Shown here: one piece after another, positions 15,862-24,678 of the stretch | How the letters are laid out: each line of letters opens with the position of its first letter | Position numbering within the stretch: the stretch's first letter is position 1 | Source: Arthrobacter sp. MSA 4-2 | GTDB lineage: Bacteria; Actinomycetota; Actinomycetes; Actinomycetales; Micrococcaceae | NCBI RefSeq assembly: GCF_016405885.1 | Contig: NZ_JAEKGC010000014.1 | Span: 1-64,000 of the forward strand | Direction of reading: 5' to 3' | Length of the DNA: 64,000 bases | Made by a program: the position numbers and the translations under genes | The notes under the pieces: model-generated | What the model was told of the DNA's origin: nothing | What the model saw: the letters and a program-made list of their open reading frames with translations, nothing else | Database searches by the model: none

Positions 15862-17556
15862 TCAGTCGGCCAGGTGCGTGGGCGCGAAGAGGCGCAGCAG
15901 TGTCTCGACGACGACGACGTTCGGCCCCTCGGCAGCGAGGCTCTCCTCGAGGGCCTCCCGGACGTCGGCGGGGGCGACCCTGCGCGCCGGTACGCCGAAG
16001 GCCTCGGCGAGCTTCACGAAGTCGGGCCGGGCCAGCTCGGTGGCCGTCGCCTTACCGAAGGCGCCCTCCATGTATTCGCGCAGGATGCCATAGCCGCCGT
16101 CATCGACGATGAGCCAGGTGACGGGGAGGTTGTGCTGCTTCGCCGTCGCCAGCTCTGCGATGGAGTACATGGCCGAGCCGTCGCCGGAGACCGCGAGCAC
16201 CCGCGGCGGCAGGCCCTTGGACTCAAGGCCCACGGCGCCGCCGATGGCGCCGGGGAAGCCGTAGCCGAGGCCGCCGGCGCCCTGTGCCGAGTGGAACTGT
16301 CCGTCGCGTGCGTCCCAGCAGCTCCACGCCCAGTAGGCGGAGATGGTCATATCCCAGAAGGTCTGCATCGAGTCCGGCACCGCTTCGCGGATGTCGGCCA
16401 TGAATTTGCGCTCCATCCCCAGGTCCTGGGCGTCGAGGCGCGCCGAGACCTTGGCGAGGGTCTCCGCGACCAGCGCGGCGGCGTCATAGCCCTCGGTGCG
16501 TCCGCGGTCGAGCGTCGGCAGCGCCTCGTCGAGGGCCTTCAGTGCCTGGCCGGCGTCCGCCCGGATGCCGAGCGCCGGGCGGTTGGATTCGAGGACGCGG
16601 GGTTCGGCGTCGATCTGGATGATGCGCCCACGCGGTTCGAGCGTGAAGTAGTTGGAGGTGACCTCACCGAGGGAGGAACCGATGACCAGCAGGAGGTCGG
16701 CGTCCTCGAGCACCTCGGTGACATGGCGGTCCTCGACCCAGGACTGCAGCGACAGCTCGTGGTTCCAGGGGAACGCGCCGTTGCCGCCGGGCGAGCACAC
16801 CACGGGAGCGCCGAGCTTCTCGGCGATGGAGAGCAGCTCGAGCTCGGCCTTGCCGCGGCGCGCTCCGCCGCCGGCGACGATGGCCGGACGCTTGGAGGCG
16901 GTGAGCCACTCGATCGCTTCACGGACGAGTTCGACGCGCGGGGGGTTGTCGAACGGCTCGGCGAGCGCATCCTCGACCCTCGGCACCATCACCGGGTCCA
17001 GCAGCACGTTCTGGGGCACCTCGATCCAGACCGGGCCCTGCGGCGAGGAGACAGCTTCAGTCCAGGCGTCCTGGATCGCCGACGGGATCCCGGAGGCGTG
17101 CTGGATCAGCCGCTGGCTCTTGGTGACATTCGCCGCCGAGGCCTTCTGGTCGTCGAGCTGGTGGAGCATACCCTTGCGCCGTGCGCCGAGGCCCTCGAGC
17201 GGGATCTGGCTGGCGATCACGATCATCGGGACGCCGGTGGCGTAGGCCTCCTGGAGTCCCGCCAGCGAGGTGAGCGCCCCGGGACCGGTGGAGAGGAAGA
17301 GGACGCCGACCTCACCGGTGGCCCGGGAGAAGCCGTCGGCGGCGAACGCCGAATTGTTCTCCACCCGGGAGGAGACGAAGCGCAGCGGCGAGCGGGACAG
17401 GGCGTCGAAGAGCCCTAGGGCGTGCTGGCCGGGGATCCCGAAGACGGTGGTGGCGCCCAGGGCGGTCAGCGTCTCGACGACGAGGTCACCGCCGTTGCGC
17501 TGCCCGGTGGTCAGCGGCTGGGGTGGGACTGAGGCGGCGCTGTCGGTGATTTCCAT
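15862..17556 (-). CDS. ThDP-dependent enzyme, acetolactate-synthase-like; candidate 2-ketoarginine decarboxylase
   Basis: A 564-residue three-domain ThDP enzyme: PYR domain with the catalytic Glu in RVENNSAFAADGFSRA, a central Rossmann-like domain (RPAIVAGGGARRG), and a PP domain with the cofactor motif GDGSAMYSIAELATAKQHN ending in DDGGYG. Its start codon immediately follows the TGA of the agmatinase-family gene, so they are one operon. ALS-like enzymes next to a ureohydrolase recall AruI, the 2-ketoarginine decarboxylase of the arginine transaminase pathway. That assignment is inference; a generic benzoylformate-type decarboxylase remains possible. No regulatory ALS small subunit is nearby, which argues against branched-chain synthesis. 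Confidence 0.85.
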   Translation of the reverse strand: MEITDSAASVPPQPLTTGQRNGGDLVVETLTALGATTVFGIPGQHALGLFDALSRSPLRFVSSRVENNSAFAADGFSRATGEVGVLFLSTGPGALTSLAGLQEAYATGVPMIVIASQIPLEGLGARRKGMLHQLDDQKASAANVTKSQRLIQHASGIPSAIQDAWTEAVSSPQGPVWIEVPQNVLLDPVMVPRVEDALAEPFDNPPRVELVREAIEWLTASKRPAIVAGGGARRGKAELELLSIAEKLGAPVVCSPGGNGAFPWNHELSLQSWVEDRHVTEVLEDADLLLVIGSSLGEVTSNYFTLEPRGRIIQIDAEPRVLESNRPALGIRADAGQALKALDEALPTLDRGRTEGYDAAALVAETLAKVSARLDAQDLGMERKFMADIREAVPDSMQTFWDMTISAYWAWSCWDARDGQFHSAQGAGGLGYGFPGAIGGAVGLESKGLPPRVLAVSGDGSAMYSIAELATAKQHNLPVTWLIVDDGGYGILREYMEGAFGKATATELARPDFVKLAEAFGVPARRVAPADVREALEESLAAEGPNVVVVETLLRLFAPTHLAD

Positions 17557-18543
17557 TCAGCTTTCCTTTGAGGGCGAGGTGAGGTTGTCGGCCATGAGGC
17601 TGACGAGGTCGTAGGCGACGTGGGAGGCCGCGACGCCGGTGATTTCTGCGGTGTCGTAGGCCGGGGCCACTTCGACGACATCGGCGCCGACGAGGTTGAG
17701 GCCGCGCAGTCCCCGCAGGATCTCCAGGAGTTCCCGACTTGTCATTCCGCCGGCCTCGGGGGTGCCGGTGCCCGGGGCGTGGGCAGGGTCGAGCACGTCG
17801 ATGTCGACCGAGACGTACAGCGGCCGGTCTCCGATGCGGTCCCGCAGCCGGGCGATGACCTCGTCGACCCCCTGGCGGAACACATCGGAGGAGGTGACGA
17901 TGCCGAAGCCGAAGCGCCGGTCGTCCTCGAGGTCCTTCACGCCGTAGAGCGGTCCGCGCGTCCCGACGTGCGAGATGGCCTCGGTGTCGAGGATCCCCTC
18001 CTCGACGGCCCGCCGGAAAGGCGTCCCGTGGGTGTACTCCGCACCGAAGTAGGTGTCCCAGGTGTCGAGGTGCGCGTCGAAGTGGAGCAGCGCCACCGGT
18101 GAACCCGCCCGCTCGGAGGCCGCCCGCAGCAGGGGCAGGGCGATGGTGTGGTCCCCGCCGAGGGTGACGAGCCGGGTTCCGCCGGCGGTCAGGTCGAGCG
18201 CGTTGGCCTGGACCGTCTCGATGGCCTCGTGGATGTTGAAGGGGTTGACGGCCATGTCGCCGGCGTCGGCGACCTGGACGCGTTCGAACGGCGAGACGTC
18301 GAGCGCCGGATTGTAGGGGCGCAGCAGGCGTGAGGCCTCGCGGACGTGGTTGGCGCCGAACCGCGCCCCCGGCCGGTACGAGACGCCGGAGTCGAAGGGA
18401 ACGCCCACCACGGCGATGTCGGTGCGGTCCACCTGGTCGAGGCGTGGGAGCCGCGCGAAGGTCGCGGCGCCGGAGTAGCGCGGCACGCGGGCCGAATCGA
18501 TGGGGCCGAGGTGGCCACCTGCCGTAATGCGCAGTTCTTCCAT
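17557..18543 (-). CDS. Agmatinase-family ureohydrolase
   Basis: A 328-residue binuclear-manganese ureohydrolase that splits urea from a guanidino substrate. Metal ligands are in [21 protein letters not shown] and [19 protein letters not shown], all intact. In length and motifs it is agmatinase-like, but agmatinases, guanidinobutyrases and guanidinopropionases cannot be separated by these motifs. Pairing with a ThDP decarboxylase favours 4-guanidinobutyrate as substrate. The ATG at 18543 has GAGGAA about twelve bases upstream, a long spacing. A promoter and possible operator (TTGCTAAATATGCATCAA near 18588-18605) lie upstream. The XRE-cupin gene follows as likely regulator. Confidence 0.88.
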   Translation of the reverse strand: MEELRITAGGHLGPIDSARVPRYSGAATFARLPRLDQVDRTDIAVVGVPFDSGVSYRPGARFGANHVREASRLLRPYNPALDVSPFERVQVADAGDMAVNPFNIHEAIETVQANALDLTAGGTRLVTLGGDHTIALPLLRAASERAGSPVALLHFDAHLDTWDTYFGAEYTHGTPFRRAVEEGILDTEAISHVGTRGPLYGVKDLEDDRRFGFGIVTSSDVFRQGVDEVIARLRDRIGDRPLYVSVDIDVLDPAHAPGTGTPEAGGMTSRELLEILRGLRGLNLVGADVVEVAPAYDTAEITGVAASHVAYDLVSLMADNLTSPSKES

Positions 18544-18694
18544 GGGCGTCGTCCGTTCCTCAGCGGTGCGCAACCAGCACACCGAAAGTTGCTAAATATG
18601 CATCAATAGTTTTTCGTAAGGCTAATTGGGCGCCGGGTACCGGGTCAAGGCATCGAGCCTCAATGACGTCGGTCGTCCGGGCCTTGCCCCCGCC

Positions 18695-19273
18695 TTACTT
18701 CCCCGAGGCCGCCGGTACCAGGGTCCAGAGGATGACGGCCCGGTCCCCCGAGGGGTTGGCCCAGGTGTGGGGCTCGCGTCCGGGGAAGGTCACGGTGTCC
18801 CCCGCCCGCAGTTGGAAGCGCTCATTGGAGAAGATCAGCTCGAAGGAGCCCTCCACCACGTGCACGGTCTCCACCTCGCAGTCCACCGAGTAGAGCTCGG
18901 CCTCCCCGCGCCCGTGCGGCTCAATCACGGCGCGGATCATCTGCAGCCGGCGTTCCGAGCGCGCGGTCATCAGCCGTTCGACGATCCCCTCGCCGCCGAG
19001 GCTGATCCGGGGGGCGTCCTCGAGGCGGGTCAGGTGGGTTTCGGGGGCCAGGAACAGGTCCCCGATGGAGATCGAGAGGACCTGGCACAGGGTCACGAGC
19101 GAGGCCACCGAGGGCGAGGTGAGGTCGCGTTCGACCCGGCTGAGGAACCCCTTCGTAAGCCCCGTCGCCTCCGCCACCTGCTCGATGGTCATGCGCTGGG
19201 CCTGCCGGGCTGCGCGGATGCGGGAACCGATCGCCACCGGGGCGTTGGTGGGTTCGACGGGCAGGGCCTTCAT
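18695..19273 (-). CDS. XRE-family regulator with C-terminal cupin
   Basis: A 192-residue transcription factor: a helix-turn-helix of Cro/C1 type at about residues 17-72 (RIRAARQAQRMTIEQVAEAT, GLTKGFLSRVERDLTSPS) and a cupin sensing domain with VETVHVVEGSFELIF and LRAGDTVTFPGREPHTW. This is the PuuR-like architecture that commonly senses polyamine or amino-acid-derived ligands. The start at 19273 has GGGAGGA upstream. It lies between the ureohydrolase operon and the divergent sodium symporter gene, so it probably controls both. The ligand is unknown. Confidence 0.88.
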   Translation of the reverse strand: MKALPVEPTNAPVAIGSRIRAARQAQRMTIEQVAEATGLTKGFLSRVERDLTSPSVASLVTLCQVLSISIGDLFLAPETHLTRLEDAPRISLGGEGIVERLMTARSERRLQMIRAVIEPHGRGEAELYSVDCEVETVHVVEGSFELIFSNERFQLRAGDTVTFPGREPHTWANPSGDRAVILWTLVPAASGK

Positions 19274-19448
19274 TGCAGTCCTCCCAGGGAAGTGAAGGGG
19301 AATTGTCGGGAGCCAAAGTAGAGCATAGCGAGCCGAAGGCATCGTGTATGAAGTGGCTCCATCGCCCCCTTTTGACCCGTGAGCTCCATCACCATAGCCT
19401 ACGACGAAACGGGGGTTGCTCCCCATGCAACAGGAATCTGGAGTGGCG

Positions 19449-20996
19449 ATGGAATATCTCAATGCAGCGATAGTGGTTCTTTACCTTGTGGCCATGCTGG
19501 GCTTCGGCTGGTGGGGGAAGTCCCGCACTAAGAACGCGAGCGACTACCTGGTGGCCGGCCGGCGCCTCGGACCACTGCTCTATACGGGCACCATGGCCGC
19601 CGTGGTCCTCGGCGGGGCCTCGACCGTCGGCGGCGTCGGCCTGGGCTACACCTACGGAATCTCCGGCATGTGGCTCGTCGTCGCCATCGGGGTGGGCGTG
19701 CTGCTGCTGAGCCTGCTGTTCGCACCCTCGATCCAGCGGCTGAAGATCTACACTGTGTCCCAGATGCTCAGCCTGCGTTACGGCTCGGAAGCGACGAAGG
19801 TCTCGGGCATCGTCATGCTGGCGTACACGCTGATGCTGTGCGCCACCTCCACCGGCGCCTACGCCACGATCTTCGTGGTCCTCTTCGGGTGGGACCGCGC
19901 GCTCTCCATCGCCATCGGGGGGATCATCGTGGTGATCTACTCGGCGGTCGGCGGCATGTGGTCGATCACACTGGCCGACATGGCGCAGTTCATCATTAAG
20001 ACAATCGGCGTCTTCGCGCTGATGCTCCCGTTCGCGCTTGCCTCGGCCGGAGGTTTCGAGGGGATCTCCGAGCGCGCCGGCGCGGAGTTCTTCGACATCA
20101 CCGGCATTGGCGCGCAGAGCATTCTCACCTACTTCGTCGTCTACACCCTGGGCCTGCTGATCGGCCAGGACATCTGGCAGCGGGTCTTCACCTCCCGGAC
20201 GCCGCAGATCGCCCGCTGGGGCGGCGCCACGGCCGGCATCTACTGCATCCTGTACGGGGTGGCCGGGGCGCTGATCGGGATGTCCGCCAGCGTCATCCTG
20301 CCGGACATCGAGAGCCAGGACGACGTCTACGCCGACATCGCCCTGAACGTCCTGCCGATCGGGATCGGCGGCCTGGTCCTCGCCGCCGCGGTCGCCGCCA
20401 TGATGTCAACGGCGTCCGGCGCGCTGATCGCGTCGGCGACAGTGGCCCGCACCGACGTCCTGCCCTACCTCCGGAGCTGGTCGCGGCGGGGCGCTGGCAC
20501 CGCGCACCAGCCGGCACCGGAGGCGGGCGGGCACGACGTCGGAAGCAGCCGTTGGTGGGTGTTCGGCCTCGGCGTGACCGCCATCCTGCTCGCGGTGGTG
20601 GTGCAGGACGTCGTCGCCGCCCTGACCATCGCCTACGACATCCTCGTCGGCGGGCTCCTCGTGGCGATCATCGGCGGCCTCGTCTGGAAGCGCGGCAACG
20701 GCCTCGGCGCCGGAATCTCAATGGCCGTCGGGACGGTCTTCACCCTCGGCACCATGATCTTCCTCGAGGTGAACGCCGAGAACCAGTACGAGGGCATCTA
20801 CTCGAACTGGCCCATCTACATCGGGCTGGGGGCCTCCGCCTTCGTGTACCTCATCGTCTCACTGGCAACCCGGCGGACCGATCCGGCCGTCATGGCCGCG
20901 TGGGAGAGGCGCCTTGCCGGCGAGGTGCCCGACGACGACGCCACGGCCGTCGAAGCGTCCAGTGGCGGCGCATCGGTCCTCCCGGAACGCCGGTAG
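19449..20996 (+). CDS. Sodium:solute symporter (SSS family)
   Basis: A 515-residue inner-membrane symporter with about 13 transmembrane helices. The family motif region reads LGGASTVGGVGLGYTYGISGMW in TM2 and GGMWSITLADMAQFIIKTIG further on; the C-terminal tail from about 480 is acidic and cytosolic. The start at 19449 (MEYLN) is chosen because GGAG sits five bases upstream; TTG 19416 and ATG 19425 would add a short polar leader. It is divergent from the XRE-cupin gene and likely imports the substrate of the ureohydrolase/ThDP pathway. The transported solute is not readable. A perfect terminator follows. Confidence 0.9.
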   Translation: MEYLNAAIVVLYLVAMLGFGWWGKSRTKNASDYLVAGRRLGPLLYTGTMAAVVLGGASTVGGVGLGYTYGISGMWLVVAIGVGVLLLSLLFAPSIQRLKIYTVSQMLSLRYGSEATKVSGIVMLAYTLMLCATSTGAYATIFVVLFGWDRALSIAIGGIIVVIYSAVGGMWSITLADMAQFIIKTIGVFALMLPFALASAGGFEGISERAGAEFFDITGIGAQSILTYFVVYTLGLLIGQDIWQRVFTSRTPQIARWGGATAGIYCILYGVAGALIGMSASVILPDIESQDDVYADIALNVLPIGIGGLVLAAAVAAMMSTASGALIASATVARTDVLPYLRSWSRRGAGTAHQPAPEAGGHDVGSSRWWVFGLGVTAILLAVVVQDVVAALTIAYDILVGGLLVAIIGGLVWKRGNGLGAGISMAVGTVFTLGTMIFLEVNAENQYEGIYSNWPIYIGLGASAFVYLIVSLATRRTDPAVMAAWERRLAGEVPDDDATAVEASSGGASVLPERR

Positions 20997-21010
20997 CCGC
21001 ACTTAACGGC

Positions 21011-21051
21011 CCAAGGGCCCTTCCCGCAGCGCGGGAGGGGCCCTTGGTTTT
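21011..21051 (+). terminator. Strong terminator of the symporter gene
   Basis: A 17-pair stem (21011-21027 with 21031-21047, one G-U) with a three-base loop is followed by TTTT. Confidence 0.93.
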
Positions 21052-21082
21052 CGATCAGCAGTTCGTCGGGCTATTCAACCGG

Positions 21083-21130
21083 CGCCGGTCAGCCGGCGCA
21101 GGTCAGCGGACGCCGGTCAGCGGGTAAGTC
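21083..21130. repeat. Cluster of short GGTCAGC repeats
   Basis: Within about 48 noncoding bases the string CGGTCAGC, AGGTCAGC, CGGTCAGC and AGGTCAGT recurs at roughly 14- to 27-base spacing (the pattern GGCGC-CGGTCAGC-CGGCGC is nearly symmetric). It lies between the symporter terminator and the stop of the next gene on the minus strand. Confidence 0.55.
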
Positions 21131-21139
21131 GTCAGCAGG

Positions 21140-22567
21140 TCAGTCGTCAAGGGCGGTGGAGCCGCCGCCGTCCCGGCGGTCCCGCCGCTCCCGCCGGGTC
21201 CCGGAGGGAGCAACCGAGCCGGTGTCCTCGGAGCCGTTGCCGTGCGAGCCGGTCCCGGGGGTCCCGGGGGAACCGGCAGTAGCCGGGACCGACGGCTCCT
21301 CGGCGAACTGCTTCGAGGATTCCTCGGTCTCCGGGGTGACACCGCGCGACGCGACGCCGGGGCGGTTCTCATCAGAGCGCTTGGCGTCGGCGAGCTCGGC
21401 CAGCTCGACCGCCTTGGGGTCGTCCTTGGGGAGAGTGCTCAGGCCATGCCCGCTCTCATCGAGGGCGGTGGCCTGTTCTGCCTTGATGATCTGGGTTTCG
21501 GTAATCGCTTCGTCCTCCTCCTGGTTCCATGCCTTGATCGCGGCCCAGGTGACGGCGGCCACCGGCACCGACAGGATGGCGCCGATGATCCCGGCCAGGA
21601 TGGTTCCGGCGGTCAGGGCGAGCAGGATGACGAGGGCGTGGACGCTCAGGGTGCGTCCCATGACGACCGGCTGCAGGAAATTGCCCTCGAGCTGGTTGAC
21701 CACGATGACGACGATGATCACAATCAGCGCCGCGGTCGGACCGTTGGAGACCAGGGCGACCAGGGCTGCGAGGACCCCGGCCAGGGTGGCCCCGACGAGG
21801 GGGATGAACGCCCCGATGAAGACAATGACGGCCAGCGGAAGGGCCAGCGGAATGTTGAGGATCACCAGGGCGATGCCGATGAAGACGGCGTCGACGAGTG
21901 CGACGATGGCCGTTCCCCGGACGTAACCGCCGAGCACGGCGAGGCTGCTGTAGCCGACCCTGCGGGCCTTCACGAGCCGCTTGCCCTTGAACGCGCGCAG
22001 CATGAAGGCCCAGATCTTCTCGCCGTCCTTGAGGAAGTAGAAGAGGATGACGGCCATCAGCAGGCCGCCCGCGATGAAGTTGGTGGCGGCACTCAGGCCG
22101 GAGAGGGCCCCGGCGCCCGCAGTACTGCTGGTGGCGAAGTCGACCACCGCATCCCGGGCCTGCTGAATCTGGCCCGAGTCAATGGGCAGCGGCCCGTTCT
22201 CGACAAAGGCGTAGAGCTGGTCGAAGCCCCGGACGGCGCTGTCGACGAGCTCCCCGGCCTGGCTCTGCACGGCGAACACAATGCCGGTGATCAGCCCGCC
22301 GAACAGGAGCAGGAGGAGCAGGAAGGAGAATCCGGTGGCCGCGGAGGCGGGCCAGCCCTTGCGGCGGAGCCAGTGCACGAGCGGCACGATGGCCGAGGCA
22401 AGGATCAGGGCAAGCAGAATTGGGATCACCACGAGGCGCACCTGGATCAGGGCGTAGACGGTGACCACGGCGAGCAGCAGCATCAGGAGAACCTGAGCGG
22501 AACGCAGGCTGGCCCGGCCGAGGCTGTCCTTCCAGGGGCTTGTCGTATCTGGTGCTGGAACGCTCAT
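21140..22567 (-). CDS. AI-2E family (YtqA/PerM-like) permease
   Basis: A 475-residue membrane protein with the AI-2E transporter fold: paired N-terminal helices (VLLMLLLAVVTVYALIQ, VVIPILLALILASAIVPLV), a long periplasmic-like loop, then a C-terminal bundle with NQLEGNFLQPVVMGRTLSVHAL, the family signature. The last 115 residues (after WNQEEDEAI) are hydrophilic, rich in Glu, Thr, Gly and Pro, and unusual in length. Members are described as solute, sodium/proton or indole-type exporters; substrate is unknown here. Its start overlaps the acyl-CoA ligase stop by ATGA, so they are co-translated. Confidence 0.88.
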   Translation of the reverse strand: MSVPAPDTTSPWKDSLGRASLRSAQVLLMLLLAVVTVYALIQVRLVVIPILLALILASAIVPLVHWLRRKGWPASAATGFSFLLLLLLFGGLITGIVFAVQSQAGELVDSAVRGFDQLYAFVENGPLPIDSGQIQQARDAVVDFATSSTAGAGALSGLSAATNFIAGGLLMAVILFYFLKDGEKIWAFMLRAFKGKRLVKARRVGYSSLAVLGGYVRGTAIVALVDAVFIGIALVILNIPLALPLAVIVFIGAFIPLVGATLAGVLAALVALVSNGPTAALIVIIVVIVVNQLEGNFLQPVVMGRTLSVHALVILLALTAGTILAGIIGAILSVPVAAVTWAAIKAWNQEEDEAITETQIIKAEQATALDESGHGLSTLPKDDPKAVELAELADAKRSDENRPGVASRGVTPETEESSKQFAEEPSVPATAGSPGTPGTGSHGNGSEDTGSVAPSGTRRERRDRRDGGGSTALDD

Positions 22568-24297
22568 GATGCCTGTCTTCCGGTAGGTGGTGTTGTCTTG
22601 CTGTTCAGCAGGCGGGTGCGTACCTCGCGGCGCAGCACCTTCCCGATCAGTGACCGGGGCAGTTCGTCCACCACGAAGATGCGGCGGGGAACCTTATAGG
22701 CGGCCAGCCCGTCCCGGCAGCGCTTACGGAGGGATTCCTCGTCGAGCTGCGCGCCGTCGGCCATCACCACGGCGGCGACGACGTCCTCCCCACCGCCGGG
22801 CCGTGGCAGGCCGACGACCGCGGCGTCGGTGACCGGGCCATAGGCTCGAAGGGTGTCCTCCACCTCGGTGGGAGCCACGTTGAAGCCCCCGGTGATGATC
22901 AGTTCCTTGATCCGGTCGACGATGCGGACGTAGGAGTCGGCGTCGACACTCACGATGTCACCGGTGCGGAACCACCCGCCCTCAAGGAGCACGGCGTCGG
23001 TCTCCTCGGGCTTCTGCCAGTAGCCGGAGAACACCTGGGGGCCGCGGATCAGCAGTTCACCGGCCTCTCCGGGCGGCCTTTCCACGTCCGGCCGATCGGG
23101 GTCGACGACCCGGATGTCGGTGTTGGGGAACGGGACACCGACGGTGCCTGGCCGCCGGGAGGGGCCGATGGGATTGCCGAGGGCCACTGGGGAGGTCTCG
23201 GTGAGCCCGTAGCCCTCAACGAGGTACCCGCCGGTGGCCTTCTCCCAGCGGGTCACCGTCTCCGGAGGCAGGTTCATGGCACCGGAGATGGCGAACCGGA
23301 TGCTCGAGAGGTCGACCCCCCGCTCCTCGGCGGCGGCGGCGAGCCGGTCGTAGATGGGGGGAACCGCCGGCAGGAACGTCGGCGGGCTCTTCCGGACGGC
23401 CTGCAGCACGAGGTCGACGTCGAACCGCGGAAAGAGGACAAGCCGCGCCCCGATGCTCATGGCGAAGGTCAGGCACAGGGTCAGCCCATAGGCGTGGAAC
23501 ATGGGCAGCACCGCGTAGACGACCTCCTCCCCTTCGATGAGTCCGGGCACCCACGCACGGCCCTGGGCGGCGTTGGCGAGCAGGTTGCGGTGCGTCAGGA
23601 CGGCGCCCTTGGGGGTTCCTGTGGTGCCGCTGGTGTACTGGATCACGGCGGTGTCCCCGGACGCGGGCCGGGGATGCCCCTGGTCCAGCGGCGCGGACGC
23701 CAGCAGCCCTTCCCAGCGGTGGATGGGGTGCGGCCCGGTGAGTTTTTCCGACGGGGTCAGGTCGGATCGGGCGCGGCGGGCGGCGGGAAGCGGCAGTTTA
23801 AGTGCGAGGCGTTTTGCGGCCGGAAGGGCGCGGGTGAGGTCGACCGAGACGATCGCTTCGAGCCCGAGGTCCTGCGGGAGCCGCTGGACCTGCGGAACCA
23901 CCTTGTCCCACACCACGGCGACCTTCGCGCCGTGGTCCTCGAACTGGTGGCGCAGTTCCCGGTCGGTGTAGAGCGGGTTGTGTTCGACGACGATCGCCCC
24001 GAGCCGGAGCACCGCGTAGAAGGCGGTGATGTGCTGCGGGCAGTTGGGAAGGACGAGGGCCACGCGGTCCCCTGCGGTGACTCCGAGCCGGCGCAGCCCT
24101 TCGGCGATGCGCAGGACGTCGGCGCCCAGCCGGCCGTACGTCGTCTCCGCCCCGAAGAATTCGAGCGCCGTGCGGTCCCGGTGGCGGGCTGCGGCGGACT
24201 CGAGCAGGTCGAACAACGATCCGTCCGGGACCTCAATCTCGTGCGGCACGCCGGACGCGTAGCGCGCCGTCCACGGACGGGAGAACTCCGATTTCAT
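22564..24297 (-). CDS. Long-chain-type acyl-CoA ligase (AMP-binding)
   Basis: A 577-residue ANL-superfamily enzyme that activates a carboxylate with ATP and ligates CoA. The AMP motif YTSGTTGTPKGAVLTH, the LVEGYGLTETSP motif, GGWFRTGDIVSVD and the catalytic Lys region (LPRSLIGKVLRREVRT) are all present; the overall pattern resembles FadD-type long-chain synthetases. AGGAAG lies upstream of the ATG at 24297. It is the first gene of a two-gene operon with the AI-2E permease, an association I cannot explain functionally. It could serve fatty acids or aromatic acids. Confidence 0.88.
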   Translation of the reverse strand: MKSEFSRPWTARYASGVPHEIEVPDGSLFDLLESAAARHRDRTALEFFGAETTYGRLGADVLRIAEGLRRLGVTAGDRVALVLPNCPQHITAFYAVLRLGAIVVEHNPLYTDRELRHQFEDHGAKVAVVWDKVVPQVQRLPQDLGLEAIVSVDLTRALPAAKRLALKLPLPAARRARSDLTPSEKLTGPHPIHRWEGLLASAPLDQGHPRPASGDTAVIQYTSGTTGTPKGAVLTHRNLLANAAQGRAWVPGLIEGEEVVYAVLPMFHAYGLTLCLTFAMSIGARLVLFPRFDVDLVLQAVRKSPPTFLPAVPPIYDRLAAAAEERGVDLSSIRFAISGAMNLPPETVTRWEKATGGYLVEGYGLTETSPVALGNPIGPSRRPGTVGVPFPNTDIRVVDPDRPDVERPPGEAGELLIRGPQVFSGYWQKPEETDAVLLEGGWFRTGDIVSVDADSYVRIVDRIKELIITGGFNVAPTEVEDTLRAYGPVTDAAVVGLPRPGGGEDVVAAVVMADGAQLDEESLRKRCRDGLAAYKVPRRIFVVDELPRSLIGKVLRREVRTRLLNSKTTPPTGRQAS

Positions 24298-24489
24298 AAG
24301 CCTGCTTCCTGTTTTGACCCTGCTGACTCTACCGTGCCGCACCGGCGTCACGGTAGCGCCTCCTGTGTATTCTCGACTATCCGGCGCGCGGATTGGTTCT
24401 TCCCCGCCGCGCCGTCGGGAAACCGCGCACTCGGACGACCAGCACCCCGTTCGAAAACACGTCGGGCGCGGACACGTTAGACTGTCGGC

Positions 24490-24605
24490 AGCGAAGGGGA
24501 GTAGCTCCGCGGCCGGTGTGCCGCGAGGCCTGTCGACATACTGGCGTCAATTGAGCCGCCCGGCAGTCCACCGCCAATCGAGCGGCGAGCGAGACCTTCG
24601 GCCAG
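24490..24605 (+). promoter_or_regulatory. yybP-ykoY Mn2+ riboswitch
   Basis: The leader of the VIT1 gene carries the motif's conserved parts in order: GGGGAGTAGC at 24497, TGTCGACATACTGG at about 24531-24544, and GAGCGAGACCT near 24587-24597. CGAAGG (24492-24497) pairs with CCTTCG (24595-24600) to close stem P1. This class senses Mn2+ and activates metal exporters such as MntP, TerC and VIT-type proteins, matching the gene downstream. A short AACACG/CGTGTT hairpin (24606-24621) follows. Nothing else is recognised in 24298-24489. Confidence 0.88.
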
Positions 24606-24678
24606 AACACGTCCACGTGTTGCAGGCCGGAGCTCCACCCACCCGGCGATCACTGCAGCAGGTTTAGAGGAGCATTCA

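Noticed and set aside
21083-21130. CRISPR-like array from short GGTCAGC repeats
   Set aside because: Repeat units are seven to eight bases with irregular short spacing, and no cas gene is present.
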